DNA of 64,000 nucleotides from Chitinophagales bacterium (GCA_017303455.1 JAFLBM010000002.1:124001-188000); one strand, 5' to 3'. Counted from the first letter of the stretch, positions 1 to 10,650 are shown. Numbers and translations: made by a program. The notes: generated from the sequence alone by a model not told the origin.

Positions 1-1689
1 TATCCTTCTTCTGAATTTATTTTTTTCTGAAGTGCCTGGGTAATGTGTGCGGTAATCGGTCAAATCAAAATAAATGGCTCCTTCCACATACGGCTTACTT
101 TCATAAATCCCCATGTGATAAATGAGGTCTTCCACTCTTCGTTCATCACCTCCTTTAAAATTTGGTTCGCACAAACCAAATTCCGAAATAAAGAATGGTT
201 TACCTGGATAACTCTGATGGACACTGTCGAGATAATTATGAATTTTTCCTGTAGGTATATCCCACCAGCTACCGCCATATTCGTTCATCATTAAATAATC
301 GCCATCATTAGCTGCATCAGGTACAAACTTTGGATTATTATAAAAGCTCTGTGTGAGGGTATTGCTTACATAAGCCGTATGACGGGATGGGTCAAGCTCT
401 CTTGACTTGCGCAACAAATCAGCAATCATTGGCTTCATGTCATTATCCCTTGCTCTTAACTCATTGCCTACGCCCCATGAAAAGATGCTGGGATGATTAT
501 AAAGTGTTTTCACCATTACTTCCAATTGCTTCATGGCAATATTCCGAATGGTATCATTGGCCGGGGTTTCAGGGCCCCATAATGGCACTTCCTGTTGTAC
601 CAAAATTCCGTTACGGTCGCAAAAGTCGTAGAAAACATCACCTTGCTGAAAATGCTGGCGACTGAAAATACTATTAACATCCTTCATCAATTTTCCCATG
701 GCAATTATAACAGAATCCGTTTCTGCAAAACCATAGTTTGGATTGGAGCCTGCAGTCCATTCCACACCCATTAACTTAATGCGTTCCCCGTTTAAAAATG
801 TTTGGCCATTTTCAAATTTCAATTCCCTAAATCCGATATTGGTAGAAATTCTATCTACTGCTTTATTTCCTTTCATTACCGTTACATCAATGCGGTAGAG
901 ATTTGGAAAATCAAAATGCCAGGGATGGATATCTGGCAATGTAAAATCTATCACCGCTTCACCATTTTGCCATACTGGTGTTACTGCCTTGTGCAACACA
1001 ATATTTTTTGTTGGCTGGTTCTCTTCGGTGATTACAACATTCAATTGAATATTTTTTACTTCATCAAGGCCGAGTTTGATGTTTAATTTCCCTTCGTTGG
1101 TAGCAACATTCAGGTTTGGCGTGGCATGAATATAATTTGCCGAAGGTTTGTTGCTTACAATCAATTGTGCTTTACGAATAATGCCTCCATCATTAGGCCA
1201 GTCGAACGAATTGCCGAAAGGAACTTTATTTTTTCCGTAATCATTGTTACAGGCAACCGTTATAACATTTTCTTTTCCATAATTCAATTTACCATTCAGG
1301 TTAATGATAAACTTATTGAAACCATCTCCAATATTTTCAGCCACCTTCTTTCCATTTACATAAACAAAGGAACTGTGGTTAATTGCTCCAAACTCCAATA
1401 CAACGTTTTTATTTTTCCAGTTGGAAGGAATATTTATTTTCTTTTGATACCAACCCCAGCCATAATGGTTCTGGTTTTCTTCTTCGATGTTCCAGGTATG
1501 AGGCAACTGAACGGTTCTTGTATTTGGCAAAGGCATTGTGTACCATTTTCCATTAATGCCCTCATTTTTTTTATCTGTAGTAAACTGCCAGTTATTGTTA
1601 ACTGCAATGCTGTCTCTTTGAGCTAATGTTGCATTGCAGATTACAATACAACAAATAAAAATTAAGTTAGTCCTTAAAAACATAGTCAT
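1..1689 (-). CDS. Glycoside hydrolase family 2 enzyme (beta-galactosidase/beta-glucuronidase type), 3' end outside window
   Basis: The reading frame runs without a stop from a start at 1689 (a second in-frame ATG is at 1683) to the left edge, giving 563 codons. It opens with a signal peptide ending near LAQ. It then shows the GH2 order: sugar-binding jelly-roll domain, immunoglobulin-like domain, TIM barrel. The acid/base motif VGNE places a Glu at about residue 410, and the nucleophile motif SEFG places a Glu at about residue 503, so both catalytic carboxylates are present. The product probably works in the periplasm, removing terminal beta-linked galactose or a uronic acid. It is the last gene visible in the glycan locus, 3 bases after the galM stop. 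The exact substrate cannot be read from the sequence. Confidence 0.85.
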   Translation of the reverse strand, partial: MTMFLRTNLIFICCIVICNATLAQRDSIAVNNNWQFTTDKKNEGINGKWYTMPLPNTRTVQLPHTWNIEEENQNHYGWGWYQKKINIPSNWKNKNVVLEFGAINHSSFVYVNGKKVAENIGDGFNKFIINLNGKLNYGKENVITVACNNDYGKNKVPFGNSFDWPNDGGIIRKAQLIVSNKPSANYIHATPNLNVATNEGKLNIKLGLDEVKNIQLNVVITEENQPTKNIVLHKAVTPVWQNGEAVIDFTLPDIHPWHFDFPNLYRIDVTVMKGNKAVDRISTNIGFRELKFENGQTFLNGERIKLMGVEWTAGSNPNYGFAETDSVIIAMGKLMKDVNSIFSRQHFQQGDVFYDFCDRNGILVQQEVPLWGPETPANDTIRNIAMKQLEVMVKTLYNHPSIFSWGVGNELRARDNDMKPMIADLLRKSRELDPSRHTAYVSNTLTQSFYNNPKFVPDAANDGDYLMMNEYGGSWWDIPTGKIHNYLDSVHQSYPGKPFFISEFGLCEPNFKGGDERRVEDLIYHMGIYESKPYVEGAIYFDLTDYRTHYPGTSEKNKFRRRI

Positions 1690-1692
1690 GAT

Positions 1693-2730
1693 TTATACAA
1701 ATTGAAAAAGAGTTGTTTGCTTCTTTGCTTCGCCGGGTTGTAAAATAGTATTTGGAAAGCCGGGTATGTTCACTGCGTTGGGATATTGATGTGTTTCAAA
1801 ACAATAGCCGCTGAACGGCTGGTGTTCTATTCCGCTCTTTCCTTTTACTCGTGGAATCCATTTGCCAGTATAAAAGTGTACCACAGGTTCTGTACTACTA
1901 ATCTGCATGTGCAGGTTACCATCACTGCTTTTTGCTTCTGCCATCAACGAAAGTTCATCATTGTTTTTATCAGCAACAAAACTTTGGTCGTACCCGTCAG
2001 CTTTATTCCATAACTGCGATATTGGTTGCCAGTTCCTGAAATCATAAGGGGTGTTTTCTGTAGCAATTAATTTTCCGGTAACACAAAAATTATCATCCTG
2101 CTCTAACCAATGTGCTGCATGGATTTTTGCTTTTTGTTCATTTACTGTTGAAGAATTTTCATCCAAATTAAAATAAGGGTGATAAGACAGGTTGACCGTT
2201 GTAGCCTCATCTGTTACCGTATCTATACTATATTGTAGCCCAGCAGCAGTGAGTGTAATCGTAAACTTTGTAGTTAGTGTGCCGGGGAAACCTTCCTCCC
2301 CGCTGGGACTTATGTATTGAAAACTAATGGATGGATTTGTTTCATCCTTTACTTCTATCACCTCCCAAACCTTTTTATCAAATCCTTCAAAGCCACCATG
2401 TAATGTGTTGCCGTTTTTGTTATCTGCCAATTGAATACGTTTACCAGCAAGTATAAATGATGCGCCTTTGATGCGGTTGGCATAACGTCCAATTACAGCA
2501 CCGAAATATGGATAATCTTTCAAATAATCTCCGGCTACATATTCTTCAATGGTATCAAAGCCCAGCACCACATCTCTCCACTTGTTCATTTTATCTTTTA
2601 CTGTTAACTTCATCAGCACACAACCATAATTACTTACAAGGGATTTGTTTCCACAGTCATGCTGTAACTCAAAAACTTTAATGGTTTTCCCTTTGTATAT
2701 TATTTGTTGTATTTCCTTTATTGATGCCAT
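1693..2730 (-). CDS. galM: Aldose 1-epimerase (galactose mutarotase)
   Basis: This 345-residue protein interconverts alpha and beta anomers of galactose or glucose. It feeds the beta-galactose released by beta-galactosidases into galactokinase, which uses the alpha form. Family landmarks are NTLHGGFEGFDKKVW near residue 110, the histidine-containing SYHPYFNL segment near 180 and the C-terminal GYCFETHQYPNAVN segment. No signal peptide is visible, so the enzyme is probably cytoplasmic. It starts 15 bases after the sugar symporter stop and is probably cotranscribed with that gene and galK. Length is normal for GalM. The assignment to the family is firm; the preference for galactose is inferred from context. 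Confidence 0.9.
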   Translation of the reverse strand: MASIKEIQQIIYKGKTIKVFELQHDCGNKSLVSNYGCVLMKLTVKDKMNKWRDVVLGFDTIEEYVAGDYLKDYPYFGAVIGRYANRIKGASFILAGKRIQLADNKNGNTLHGGFEGFDKKVWEVIEVKDETNPSISFQYISPSGEEGFPGTLTTKFTITLTAAGLQYSIDTVTDEATTVNLSYHPYFNLDENSSTVNEQKAKIHAAHWLEQDDNFCVTGKLIATENTPYDFRNWQPISQLWNKADGYDQSFVADKNNDELSLMAEAKSSDGNLHMQISSTEPVVHFYTGKWIPRVKGKSGIEHQPFSGYCFETHQYPNAVNIPGFPNTILQPGEAKKQTTLFQFV

Positions 2731-2745
2731 AATAAAAAAACTATT

Positions 2746-4452
2746 TTACCAGAACCTTGCATACAATACCGCTGTTAGCAAAAGAATTATAGTGATTAAA
2801 ACCCAATGCTGTGGCGATACCTTAAACATTTTTCTATCTACAATCAATGCATTGCCTTTGGCCCTACCTGTTTTATCCAATAAGCTTACTATAACAATTA
2901 ATAATGTAGTGAAGAAGAACACCCATCCCATCTGTATGAGAAACGGTATTTCAAAACCACCTGAAGCATTTTGATAAGCAGTATATAAAAAAGTATCGTT
3001 ACCTGCAAGGCCTGGCAGGAATTTATCAAATAATATAGCCAATAAAACACCGCCAATGATACCGGCAATAGCGCCTTTAGAGGTTGCTCCTTTCCAAAAG
3101 AAGCCCAATAAAAATACCGGGAAAATAGCAGGCGAAATATATCCTGTATATTTTTGAATGAATTCGAAGCCACCTTTGCCGCCAATGCCAAGTGTATCGT
3201 TCCAGTTTACTGCCAATGCAATGAGCAGTGAGATGATAACTACCAACCGCCCCGTCCAAACTAATTTCTTTTCTGAAGATTCTTTATTAAAATATTTTTT
3301 ATAAATATCCAGCGTATAAATGGTGGAGATGCTGTTGGCTTTGCCTGCGAGTGAAGCAACAATGGCGGCCGTTAATGCAGCCATAGACAGGCCGAGTAAA
3401 CCGGTTGGCAAAAATCCAAGTACAGCAGAGTAGGCATTATCTTCCCTAAACTCCCCGTTGGTAAGCATGGCAGTTTGCAGCTCACCTTTTTGATATAACA
3501 CATAAGCGGCAATACCGGGTAACACTACCAATACCGGCATCAGCAATTTCAGGAAAGCAGAAAACAGGATACCTGTCCTGGCTGTTTTTAAATCGGCACC
3601 CAAAGCCCTTTGTGTAATGTATTGATTGCATCCCCAATAATTTAAATTGGCAATCCACATACCAGCAGCAAGCATCGCCAATCCGGGCAGGCTTGAATAA
3701 TGATTTATTTGTTGCTGCGTAGCACCAGGGCCGGGTTTATCAAATATCATATCAAAATGGCCGGGTGCTGATTTTAATAACTGGTTAAAACCTGCCAACG
3801 CATCTTTACCCATTCCGAATTTTTCGCTTACCACCGTAAGAGCAATGTATGTGGTGATTAATCCACCCACAATCAATACCAGTACTTGTATCACATCAGT
3901 ATAGCCAATCACTTTCATGCCGCCCAATGTAATAAGGAGTGCAAAAGCTGCAAGGCAAATCATAATCAGATGAAAATTTGAACCACCGGTAAGGTTATTA
4001 ATAGCAATGGTGCCGAGGTATAAAATAGAAGTGAGGTTTACAAAAATGTACAGAAAAAGCCAGAAAACAGCCATCATCAATGCCACTGTATCGTTGTACC
4101 TCGTTTTTAAAAACTGTGGCATAGTGAATATGCGGTTTTTTAAATACACCGGCATAAAAAATACTGCCACAATAATTAATGAAACTGCTGCCAGCCATTC
4201 GTATGATGAAATGGCGAGGCCAAGGCGAAAACCATTTCCGCTCATGCCGATAAACTGCTCGGCTGAAATATTGGAAGCAATGAGCGAAGCACCAATAGCC
4301 CACCAGGTTAGCTGGCCTTCGGCCAAAAAGAAATCTGTTGATGTGGTTTCAGCCGATTTTTTTCTTCTATATACCCAGAAGCCATAGGCTATCACAATTA
4401 CAAAATAAATGAGAAAAACGATGTAGTCCTGGAGTTGCAGCCCTTTATTCAT
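2746..4452 (-). CDS. Sodium/solute symporter (SSS family), vSGLT-like sodium/galactose transporter
   Basis: This 568-residue inner-membrane protein has about 14 hydrophobic segments. It closely resembles the Vibrio sodium/galactose symporter vSGLT as I remember it. Shared landmarks are the NISAEQFIGMSG segment near residue 63, NLNYWGCNQYITQRALGA near 265, the lysine in FSAFLKLLMP, and an AAIVASL segment in the sodium-site helix. The likely role is uptake of galactose or another monosaccharide from the periplasm, driven by sodium. It lies between galK and galM, which supports galactose. Glucose or another hexose is possible. Family assignment is strong and substrate assignment moderate. Confidence 0.85.
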   Translation of the reverse strand: MNKGLQLQDYIVFLIYFVIVIAYGFWVYRRKKSAETTSTDFFLAEGQLTWWAIGASLIASNISAEQFIGMSGNGFRLGLAISSYEWLAAVSLIIVAVFFMPVYLKNRIFTMPQFLKTRYNDTVALMMAVFWLFLYIFVNLTSILYLGTIAINNLTGGSNFHLIMICLAAFALLITLGGMKVIGYTDVIQVLVLIVGGLITTYIALTVVSEKFGMGKDALAGFNQLLKSAPGHFDMIFDKPGPGATQQQINHYSSLPGLAMLAAGMWIANLNYWGCNQYITQRALGADLKTARTGILFSAFLKLLMPVLVVLPGIAAYVLYQKGELQTAMLTNGEFREDNAYSAVLGFLPTGLLGLSMAALTAAIVASLAGKANSISTIYTLDIYKKYFNKESSEKKLVWTGRLVVIISLLIALAVNWNDTLGIGGKGGFEFIQKYTGYISPAIFPVFLLGFFWKGATSKGAIAGIIGGVLLAILFDKFLPGLAGNDTFLYTAYQNASGGFEIPFLIQMGWVFFFTTLLIVIVSLLDKTGRAKGNALIVDRKMFKVSPQHWVLITIILLLTAVLYARFW

Positions 4453-4485
4453 AAGCTTTAAATTATTATTACAGGTCTTATTTTT

Positions 4486-5628
4486 TTAAAGTTCAATGCA
4501 GGTGCCGCTTTCAATATTTACTACATAAGCAGTCAGTTCCTTGTTCATTTTGTTTTTATAAGTTTCAGAAACAGTGTTTATTATTTTTTCTACCTCAGTT
4601 TCTTCTACAAGATTAATGGTACAGCCGCCAAAACCTCCTCCCATCATCCTGGCGCCCAATACAGATGGATGGATGCGTACAGCATCCACAAGACAATCCA
4701 GTTCGGCGCAACTTACTTCGTATAATTTGCTGAGCCCATCATGTGTGGCAAACATTTTTTTTCCAAAGGCATCTATATCGCCATTGTTTAAATCCGCACA
4801 GGCATATTGCAGCCGTTCAATTTCTTCCACAACATATTTACAGCGCTGATAAACTACAGGATTCGTAACATAATCGCCGAGCATTTTAATAGTTGCATCA
4901 CGCAGGCTTTTCACTCCGGGAATATGTTGCTGTATCTTAGCCACACCAGCTTCACATTGTGTTCTTCTTTCGTTGTATGCTGATGAAGCCAGCGAATGTT
5001 TTACATTGGTATCGAGCAAAACTATTTTTATCCCCTTCATATCAAAAGGAACATATCCATATTCCAACGAACGGCAATCGAGCCGGATTACATGGCCTGC
5101 TTTTCCAAACATACTGGCAAACTGGTCCATGATGCCGCATTTAACTCCTGCAAATTCATGCTCGGCAAGCTGTGCCATTTTTACCATTTCAATTTTAGGG
5201 ATACCCAATCCAAAGAGTTCATTCAGCGCAAAACTTGTTGCACATTCCACCGCTGCAGATGAAGACATACCTGCACCAATGGGGATATCGCCATCAAACA
5301 TTAAATTAAATCCTGAAAGACGGTAGCCATTTTTTTGCAATTGATCCACTACACCCAATACATAAACAGGCCATTGTTTTCCCGGTATTGATAAATCTTG
5401 TAACGATGCAGTTTGTGATTCCTTATACTCCAGGGAATACAGGTGAATAGTATCATCTTTTCTTTTGCCAATGGCAACATGAATGTATTTGTCAATTGAG
5501 GCAGGCAACACAAAACCTTCGTTGTAGTCTGTATGTTCACCTATAAGGTTGATACGGCCCGGAGACTTTACCACTAATGGTGTGGACTGAAATTTTTCTA
5601 CAAATATTTTTCTTAACTGCTGTTGCAT
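4486..5628 (-). CDS. galK: Galactokinase
   Basis: This 380-residue GHMP kinase phosphorylates alpha-galactose to galactose-1-phosphate in the cytoplasm, the first committed Leloir step. All three family motifs are intact: the galactokinase signature PGRINLIGEHTDYNEGF (from residue 23), the ATP-binding loop GDIPIGAGMSSSAA (about 113-126) and the C-terminal MMGGGFGGC segment (about 329-337). It lies between the large beta-galactosidase and the sugar symporter, with a 33-base gap before the symporter. No galT, galE or galactose-1-phosphate uridylyltransferase-like gene is visible in the window, so the rest of the pathway must be encoded elsewhere. Confidence 0.95.
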   Translation of the reverse strand: MQQQLRKIFVEKFQSTPLVVKSPGRINLIGEHTDYNEGFVLPASIDKYIHVAIGKRKDDTIHLYSLEYKESQTASLQDLSIPGKQWPVYVLGVVDQLQKNGYRLSGFNLMFDGDIPIGAGMSSSAAVECATSFALNELFGLGIPKIEMVKMAQLAEHEFAGVKCGIMDQFASMFGKAGHVIRLDCRSLEYGYVPFDMKGIKIVLLDTNVKHSLASSAYNERRTQCEAGVAKIQQHIPGVKSLRDATIKMLGDYVTNPVVYQRCKYVVEEIERLQYACADLNNGDIDAFGKKMFATHDGLSKLYEVSCAELDCLVDAVRIHPSVLGARMMGGGFGGCTINLVEETEVEKIINTVSETYKNKMNKELTAYVVNIESGTCIEL

Positions 5629-5677
5629 TTCAAAAATTTTGCTTGTGTTCGTTTAACTTCCTGGCAAATACTTTTAA

Positions 5678-8600
5678 TTAGTTTACTTGTATCCAATAAC
5701 TGTAAAAATAATCTTTGACTGACACCCTGTATTTTTCCAAAGGTGATGAACCCCAACTGTCAATACCCTGCAAGCCGGTTTGGTTTAAATCAATATGGAG
5801 GTAGGTTTCGTTGCGTTTGTTAAGCTCACCACTGTGATATTGTTTCTTATTCATCTCCGGGTCTAAATCATCAAGGTTGTAAGGCAGGGCCGAGAAACTT
5901 AGTAAACTGTCCGCAAAAACAAATTGTATCTTTCTTCCTTTGGCATTGCTGAAAGTTACCCACCGCACTTCGGTATGGTTACCGCTTTCCTGTGGGCGGG
6001 CATAGGGATAATATTGTTCATCCACGGTTTGCTTATAATTACCGATAAAAGTATTTGTCTTTCTATCCCAATAATTTTCGCCGGGGCCACGTCCATACCA
6101 ATTAATGTTGTTGAAATTTTTATTGATGGTAATATCGTTGCCCGCCCTTAGCAAGAATGGATATTTGCCTTTGATGGCTGCAAAATGATTTTCAACCTTT
6201 ATACTTCCATCGCAATACACATTAAATGTTTGGGAATGTTTTGCATCGCCATTTACCAATTCTTTGGTGAAGGCAATTCTGTATTGCCCTTCATTTATTT
6301 TTTCAACCGAGGCTTTAAGTTCGATACCATTTTCATAAGCATTGCGCCACATCCGCAGCTTCTTGTTAAAGCCTGCGCCAATATCATTATCAGTTGGTGC
6401 CCGCCAAAAAGATGGCGTTGGCCCTTGCTGTATTATTTCTTCTCCCTTTTGCTTATAGCTTACCAATAACCCTTTTTGCAAATCGAAAACAACAGTGAAA
6501 CTTTTCCCTATAAAGATACAATGCGTTGCTGTTTGCTGCACTTTTAAAGATGCTTTGGAAGCAGGTGTAAAACTTGTGGCAGTCAAAGTATTTAACAAAA
6601 TTTGTTCGGCAGCTATTTCATAACCGGCAGGCAAAAACGGCTCTGCTGTTTTTAAAACAAAGTAAATGTTCAATTGATATTCTTTACCGGACTGTTGTAT
6701 CGTTTTTATGGGAATTGAAAAATTACTTTCCTGTTGTGGTTGTAATACAATTGAAGAAATTGTGCCTGTTTCTTTTGCAAGGCCATTTTCCTGTAATACC
6801 CATCGCATAGAAACATTATCTAAAGTTTTAAAATAATACCCGTTTTTAATATTAATGTTGTTCTTGTTTTTCCATGTTGTTTTTATATGCTGATAGACTG
6901 TTTTTACTTCCAGTGCCATTGGGGTCACATTTCTATAAGCATCTACCACACCTTTTACACAAAAATTATTGTCGCTCAGGTTTTCATCTACCGGGCCTTC
7001 CAACGGAAAATCGCCGCCGTAAGCTTTAATGCGCTTACCATTTTTTACAGTATCAATACTTTGGTCAATCCATTCCCAAATAAAACCTCCCTGTAGCTTC
7101 GGGTTATTTTCTATCACATCCCAATAGTCCTGGAAATTGCCGAGGCTGTTGCCCATAATATGGGCATATTCGCTTTGTATATGTGGCAGGCGGGCATTGC
7201 TTTTTGAATAGTGCAACATATCATCGGGCCCAAAATATTGCGGACAAAATATTTCAGAGTAATTAGTATTATTTGGTTTGCCATAATCAATATCCCTTTC
7301 ATATTGTACCGGCAATGTTGATTGTTGTTTCAGCCAATCGTAAGCAGCGTAAAAATTACTGCCATCACCAGCTTCATTACCTAAAGACCAGGTTACCACG
7401 GATGCATGGTTTTTATCCCGTTCATACATGCGTTGTATGCGCTGCAGGTGGGCTTCTTTCCACAATGATTTGTTGCCAAGTGTTACACTTAAATCATAAC
7501 CCAGTCCATGACTTTCAATATTGGCTTCATCCACTACATACAAACCGTACTCATCGCAAAGCTCCATCCAGTAGGGATCGGGCGGATAATGAGAATGCCG
7601 GACTGCATTTACATTCAGTTTCTTCATCATTTCCATATCCTTTCTCATATCTTCTTTACTTAGCGTATGCCCATTTCGTGGATGGTGTTCGTGTCGGTTA
7701 ACGCCTTTTATTAAAACCCTTTTGCCATTTACTAAAAAATCAGCACCCTTTATTTCAATTTTTTTAAACCCAATTCGTAGGGGAACTACTTCCAGCACAT
7801 CACCGTTTTTATTTTTTAAAGTGATATATAAAGTATAGAGGTAAGGCACTTCCGCATTCCAGCTTTTTACATTCGCAATTGATGTATTAAATTGCACATG
7901 GGTTTTGTATTTACCCAGCACAGTTTTGTAGTCTTTTGTTCTGTCTGTATAAACAATATTGCCTTCTTCATCACTCAACTGTATTTCCACATTAAAACTG
8001 TCTTTTTTGCTTAAGTACCCTTTTTCGGTTTTATAATTTTGAATTTCTGAATTAACAGAAAGCAAACCGGTGGTATAATTATTATCCAGCGTAGCTTCAA
8101 TTTTTGTATCCCTGATATTCAGTTTATTGGTGGTAAACAAAAAAACATCTCTTTCAATTCCCGAAAAACGGAACATGTCCTGACACTCCAAATAACTTGC
8201 ATCGCTCCAGCGATAAACCTGAAAGGCGATAAGGTTTTCGCCTTCTTTTACAAAATCGGTGATGTCGAACTCTGCGGCCAGTTTACTGTCTTCACTATAA
8301 CCCACTTTTTTTCCATTCACCCATACAAACAAGCAGGATTTTGCATTGCCCACATGCAGAAAAATTTGTTTGCCTCTAAAGCCTGCAGGAAGCATAATTT
8401 TTTTGCGGTAAGAACCAACCGGATTATTGTTTGCCGGAATATCATAAGGCGGGTTCATTTTGCCATAACGCAAATTATGTCCTGCAAAATCATATGGCTG
8501 ATTTACATAGATGGGAAGCCCGTAACCATTTACTTCCCAACTGGCGGGTATGCGGAAGTTATCCCAACGGCTATCGTCATAATTAAGTTCATAAAAATTT

Positions 8601-8860
8601 TGTGGGCGTTGATTCGGGTCTTTTACCCAATTAAATTTCCAGGAACCGTTTAATGAAAAAAAGTTAGCAGATATTTCCCGGTTTCTTTGCCTGGCCAGTT
8701 CCATATTTTCATACGCAAAGGCATTGTTACGCATCGGCATCCTGTTAATGGAAACCAATTCCGGAGTTTGCAGTTCGGCAGGTAATTGCGCCTGTACTAA
8801 GCTAACATCAGCAACAAGCATTAAAAACAGAATCAGATGGAAGCACAATTTTTGTTTCAT
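5678..8860 (-). CDS. LacZ-type beta-galactosidase, GH2, secreted
   Basis: This 1060-residue protein has a signal peptide ending near LVQAQ. The full LacZ architecture follows: sugar-binding domain (about 60-240), immunoglobulin-like domains, TIM barrel (about 370-660) and a C-terminal beta-galactosidase small-chain domain. The acid/base Glu is at about 496 in WSLGNEAGDG and the nucleophile Glu at about 564 in QSEYAHIMGNSLG, matching the E. coli LacZ motifs. The exposed signal sequence points to a periplasmic exo-enzyme removing beta-galactose from glycan chains after desialylation. It is upstream of galK in the same direction. The length is normal for the family and no key residue is missing. 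Confidence 0.93.
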   Translation of the reverse strand: MKQKLCFHLILFLMLVADVSLVQAQLPAELQTPELVSINRMPMRNNAFAYENMELARQRNREISANFFSLNGSWKFNWVKDPNQRPQNFYELNYDDSRWDNFRIPASWEVNGYGLPIYVNQPYDFAGHNLRYGKMNPPYDIPANNNPVGSYRKKIMLPAGFRGKQIFLHVGNAKSCLFVWVNGKKVGYSEDSKLAAEFDITDFVKEGENLIAFQVYRWSDASYLECQDMFRFSGIERDVFLFTTNKLNIRDTKIEATLDNNYTTGLLSVNSEIQNYKTEKGYLSKKDSFNVEIQLSDEEGNIVYTDRTKDYKTVLGKYKTHVQFNTSIANVKSWNAEVPYLYTLYITLKNKNGDVLEVVPLRIGFKKIEIKGADFLVNGKRVLIKGVNRHEHHPRNGHTLSKEDMRKDMEMMKKLNVNAVRHSHYPPDPYWMELCDEYGLYVVDEANIESHGLGYDLSVTLGNKSLWKEAHLQRIQRMYERDKNHASVVTWSLGNEAGDGSNFYAAYDWLKQQSTLPVQYERDIDYGKPNNTNYSEIFCPQYFGPDDMLHYSKSNARLPHIQSEYAHIMGNSLGNFQDYWDVIENNPKLQGGFIWEWIDQSIDTVKNGKRIKAYGGDFPLEGPVDENLSDNNFCVKGVVDAYRNVTPMALEVKTVYQHIKTTWKNKNNINIKNGYYFKTLDNVSMRWVLQENGLAKETGTISSIVLQPQQESNFSIPIKTIQQSGKEYQLNIYFVLKTAEPFLPAGYEIAAEQILLNTLTATSFTPASKASLKVQQTATHCIFIGKSFTVVFDLQKGLLVSYKQKGEEIIQQGPTPSFWRAPTDNDIGAGFNKKLRMWRNAYENGIELKASVEKINEGQYRIAFTKELVNGDAKHSQTFNVYCDGSIKVENHFAAIKGKYPFLLRAGNDITINKNFNNINWYGRGPGENYWDRKTNTFIGNYKQTVDEQYYPYARPQESGNHTEVRWVTFSNAKGRKIQFVFADSLLSFSALPYNLDDLDPEMNKKQYHSGELNKRNETYLHIDLNQTGLQGIDSWGSSPLEKYRVSVKDYFYSYWIQVN

Positions 8861-9003
8861 TTTTTTTACCTGTGTTTTATTTGCTCATTTTTAGAATTAT
8901 TATAACGGTTGCCTTATCATTTTTTCATCAACCTCATATTGTTTAATCAGTTCATTTGACTGTAGCTTAAGTTTAGTTGTAATTTTCTTCATAAAGCAGG
9001 TCC

Positions 9004-10506
9004 TTAATCTTTTACTGAAAATTTGGGGTTTATAAATTCCCATTCTTTAATATGCGATGGCTGGTGCTGCTGTTTTAAGATTTTATCAAACTGTTTTATT
9101 AATTCCAGATGTTGTGTTGCTACATCGGTAGTTTCATTTACATCAGTGTTGAGATTATAAATTTCCCAAGGAGCATTTTTATCTTTTTTCATATTGCTTT
9201 TTACTCCCTTCCAATCGCCGAAGCGAATGGCCACCTGGCCGCTTTTTTCCGGAAATTCAAAATATAAAAACGGGTGCTGCTTTTGCTGTTTGCCGTTGCT
9301 GAGTAAGGTGGGTAAAAAAGAAATACCGTCATTGGGCCATGCTTTCGCTCCTGTTAATTCTGCAAGAGTAGCCATTAAATCATATTGTGCAGAGATATGG
9401 GAAGTCGTTTTTCCGGCAGGAATTTTTCCAGGCCATCTCGCAATAAATGGTATACGGATACCGCCTTCGTACAAATCCTGTTTGCGGCCCCTCAATCCTC
9501 CGGTACTGGCAAAGAATTTTGTATCGGCGCCGCCCACATCAAACGTAGCGCCATTATCACTGCTGAACATCACAATGGTATTTTTATCCAGGTTCAATTC
9601 TTTCAGTAACGCCATTATCCTTCCAATTTGTTTGTCCATATAAGTAATCATGGCTGCATAAGTGGATAATGGATATTTACTGGGCGCATAACCCCTGTTG
9701 CCATAATAAGGCTGCTCATCAAACTGGCCGATGTATTCTTTTACGGCTTCATCCGGCGCCTGCAATGCCACATGCGGGCCGGTATAAGGAAGGTATAAAA
9801 AGAAAGGTTTGTTTTTGTTCGCTTTGATAAATGCCAGTGTTTTCTCGGCCATCTTCGTTACGGCATAATCTTTCCCTTTAAATTTGTCAAACACAGAATC
9901 GGGTGAATCTTCTGCAATACGCTGATGCACCAAAAACGAAGGATTGTTTAAAGTATCCCATTGACCGTTTTCCCAAAGATGTGTGGGATAAAAATTATGC
10001 GCCTGTTTTTGACAGAGGTAGCCGTAGTAATAATCAAATCCCTGTTGGTTGGGGTTGCCGGTAGTATTATTCATACCTAATCCCCATTTACCAATCATGC
10101 CTGTGGTATAGCCTGCGTTCTTAAGCATCTCGGGAATAGTGAATGTGCCTTCGGGTAAAGGCATCTGGCCGCCTTCCTTTTCATCTTCAAAACCACCCAG
10201 TTCATAATTACCACGGATGTAGGCATGGCCGGAATGTTTACCTGTCATCAGCATGGCCCTGGCTGGCGCACATACCGGTGCTCCGGTATAATGCTGTGTA
10301 AAACGTATACCTTCATTTGCAATTATATCTAAGTTGGGAGTCTTTATCTTATGCTGCCCGTAACAACCCAGTTCACCATAACCCAAATCATCAGCATAGA
10401 TATAAATGACATTGGGCTTTTGCCGGGTAGTTTGTGCATAGAGCCATTTATTGCCGCCGATTAACAGAATTATAAATAAAAGAAAATACCTGTTCTTACT
10501 TTTCAT
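9004..10506 (-). CDS. Secreted sulfatase of the formylglycine (S1) type
   Basis: This 500-residue sulfatase has an N-terminal signal peptide (about 1-25). The metal-site motif YADDLGYGELGCYGQ is near residue 37. The active-site motif C-A-P-A-R begins at Cys79, the residue converted to formylglycine by a maturase in this family. A second metal-site segment, FSSDNGAT, and the glycine-rich EGGIRIPFIARWPG segment follow. It probably removes sulfate esters from galactose, GalNAc or GlcNAc on mucin-like glycans, so that the flanking GH2, GH27 and GH20 enzymes can proceed. The maturase gene is not in this window. The position of the sulfate removed cannot be read from sequence alone. Confidence 0.9.
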   Translation of the reverse strand: MKSKNRYFLLFIILLIGGNKWLYAQTTRQKPNVIYIYADDLGYGELGCYGQHKIKTPNLDIIANEGIRFTQHYTGAPVCAPARAMLMTGKHSGHAYIRGNYELGGFEDEKEGGQMPLPEGTFTIPEMLKNAGYTTGMIGKWGLGMNNTTGNPNQQGFDYYYGYLCQKQAHNFYPTHLWENGQWDTLNNPSFLVHQRIAEDSPDSVFDKFKGKDYAVTKMAEKTLAFIKANKNKPFFLYLPYTGPHVALQAPDEAVKEYIGQFDEQPYYGNRGYAPSKYPLSTYAAMITYMDKQIGRIMALLKELNLDKNTIVMFSSDNGATFDVGGADTKFFASTGGLRGRKQDLYEGGIRIPFIARWPGKIPAGKTTSHISAQYDLMATLAELTGAKAWPNDGISFLPTLLSNGKQQKQHPFLYFEFPEKSGQVAIRFGDWKGVKSNMKKDKNAPWEIYNLNTDVNETTDVATQHLELIKQFDKILKQQHQPSHIKEWEFINPKFSVKD

Positions 10507-10650
10507 TGTTGTACCAGTTTATTTTTATACAGGGCTTAGTGTATTCTTTCAACAAGGTTCATCATAAAAATCATACGCTTTAGGGCTTTGCCTATTGTTC
10601 AATATTATTATCAGTATCCTTAATTTATCTCTTACTGTGTAAAGCTGGCA

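Noticed and set aside
8900..8992. 30-residue frame starting MKKITTKLKLQ on the minus strand between the sulfatase and beta-galactosidase genes
   Set aside because: It resembles the start of Bacteroidota peptide precursors but is too short, has no core peptide and no modification genes nearby.
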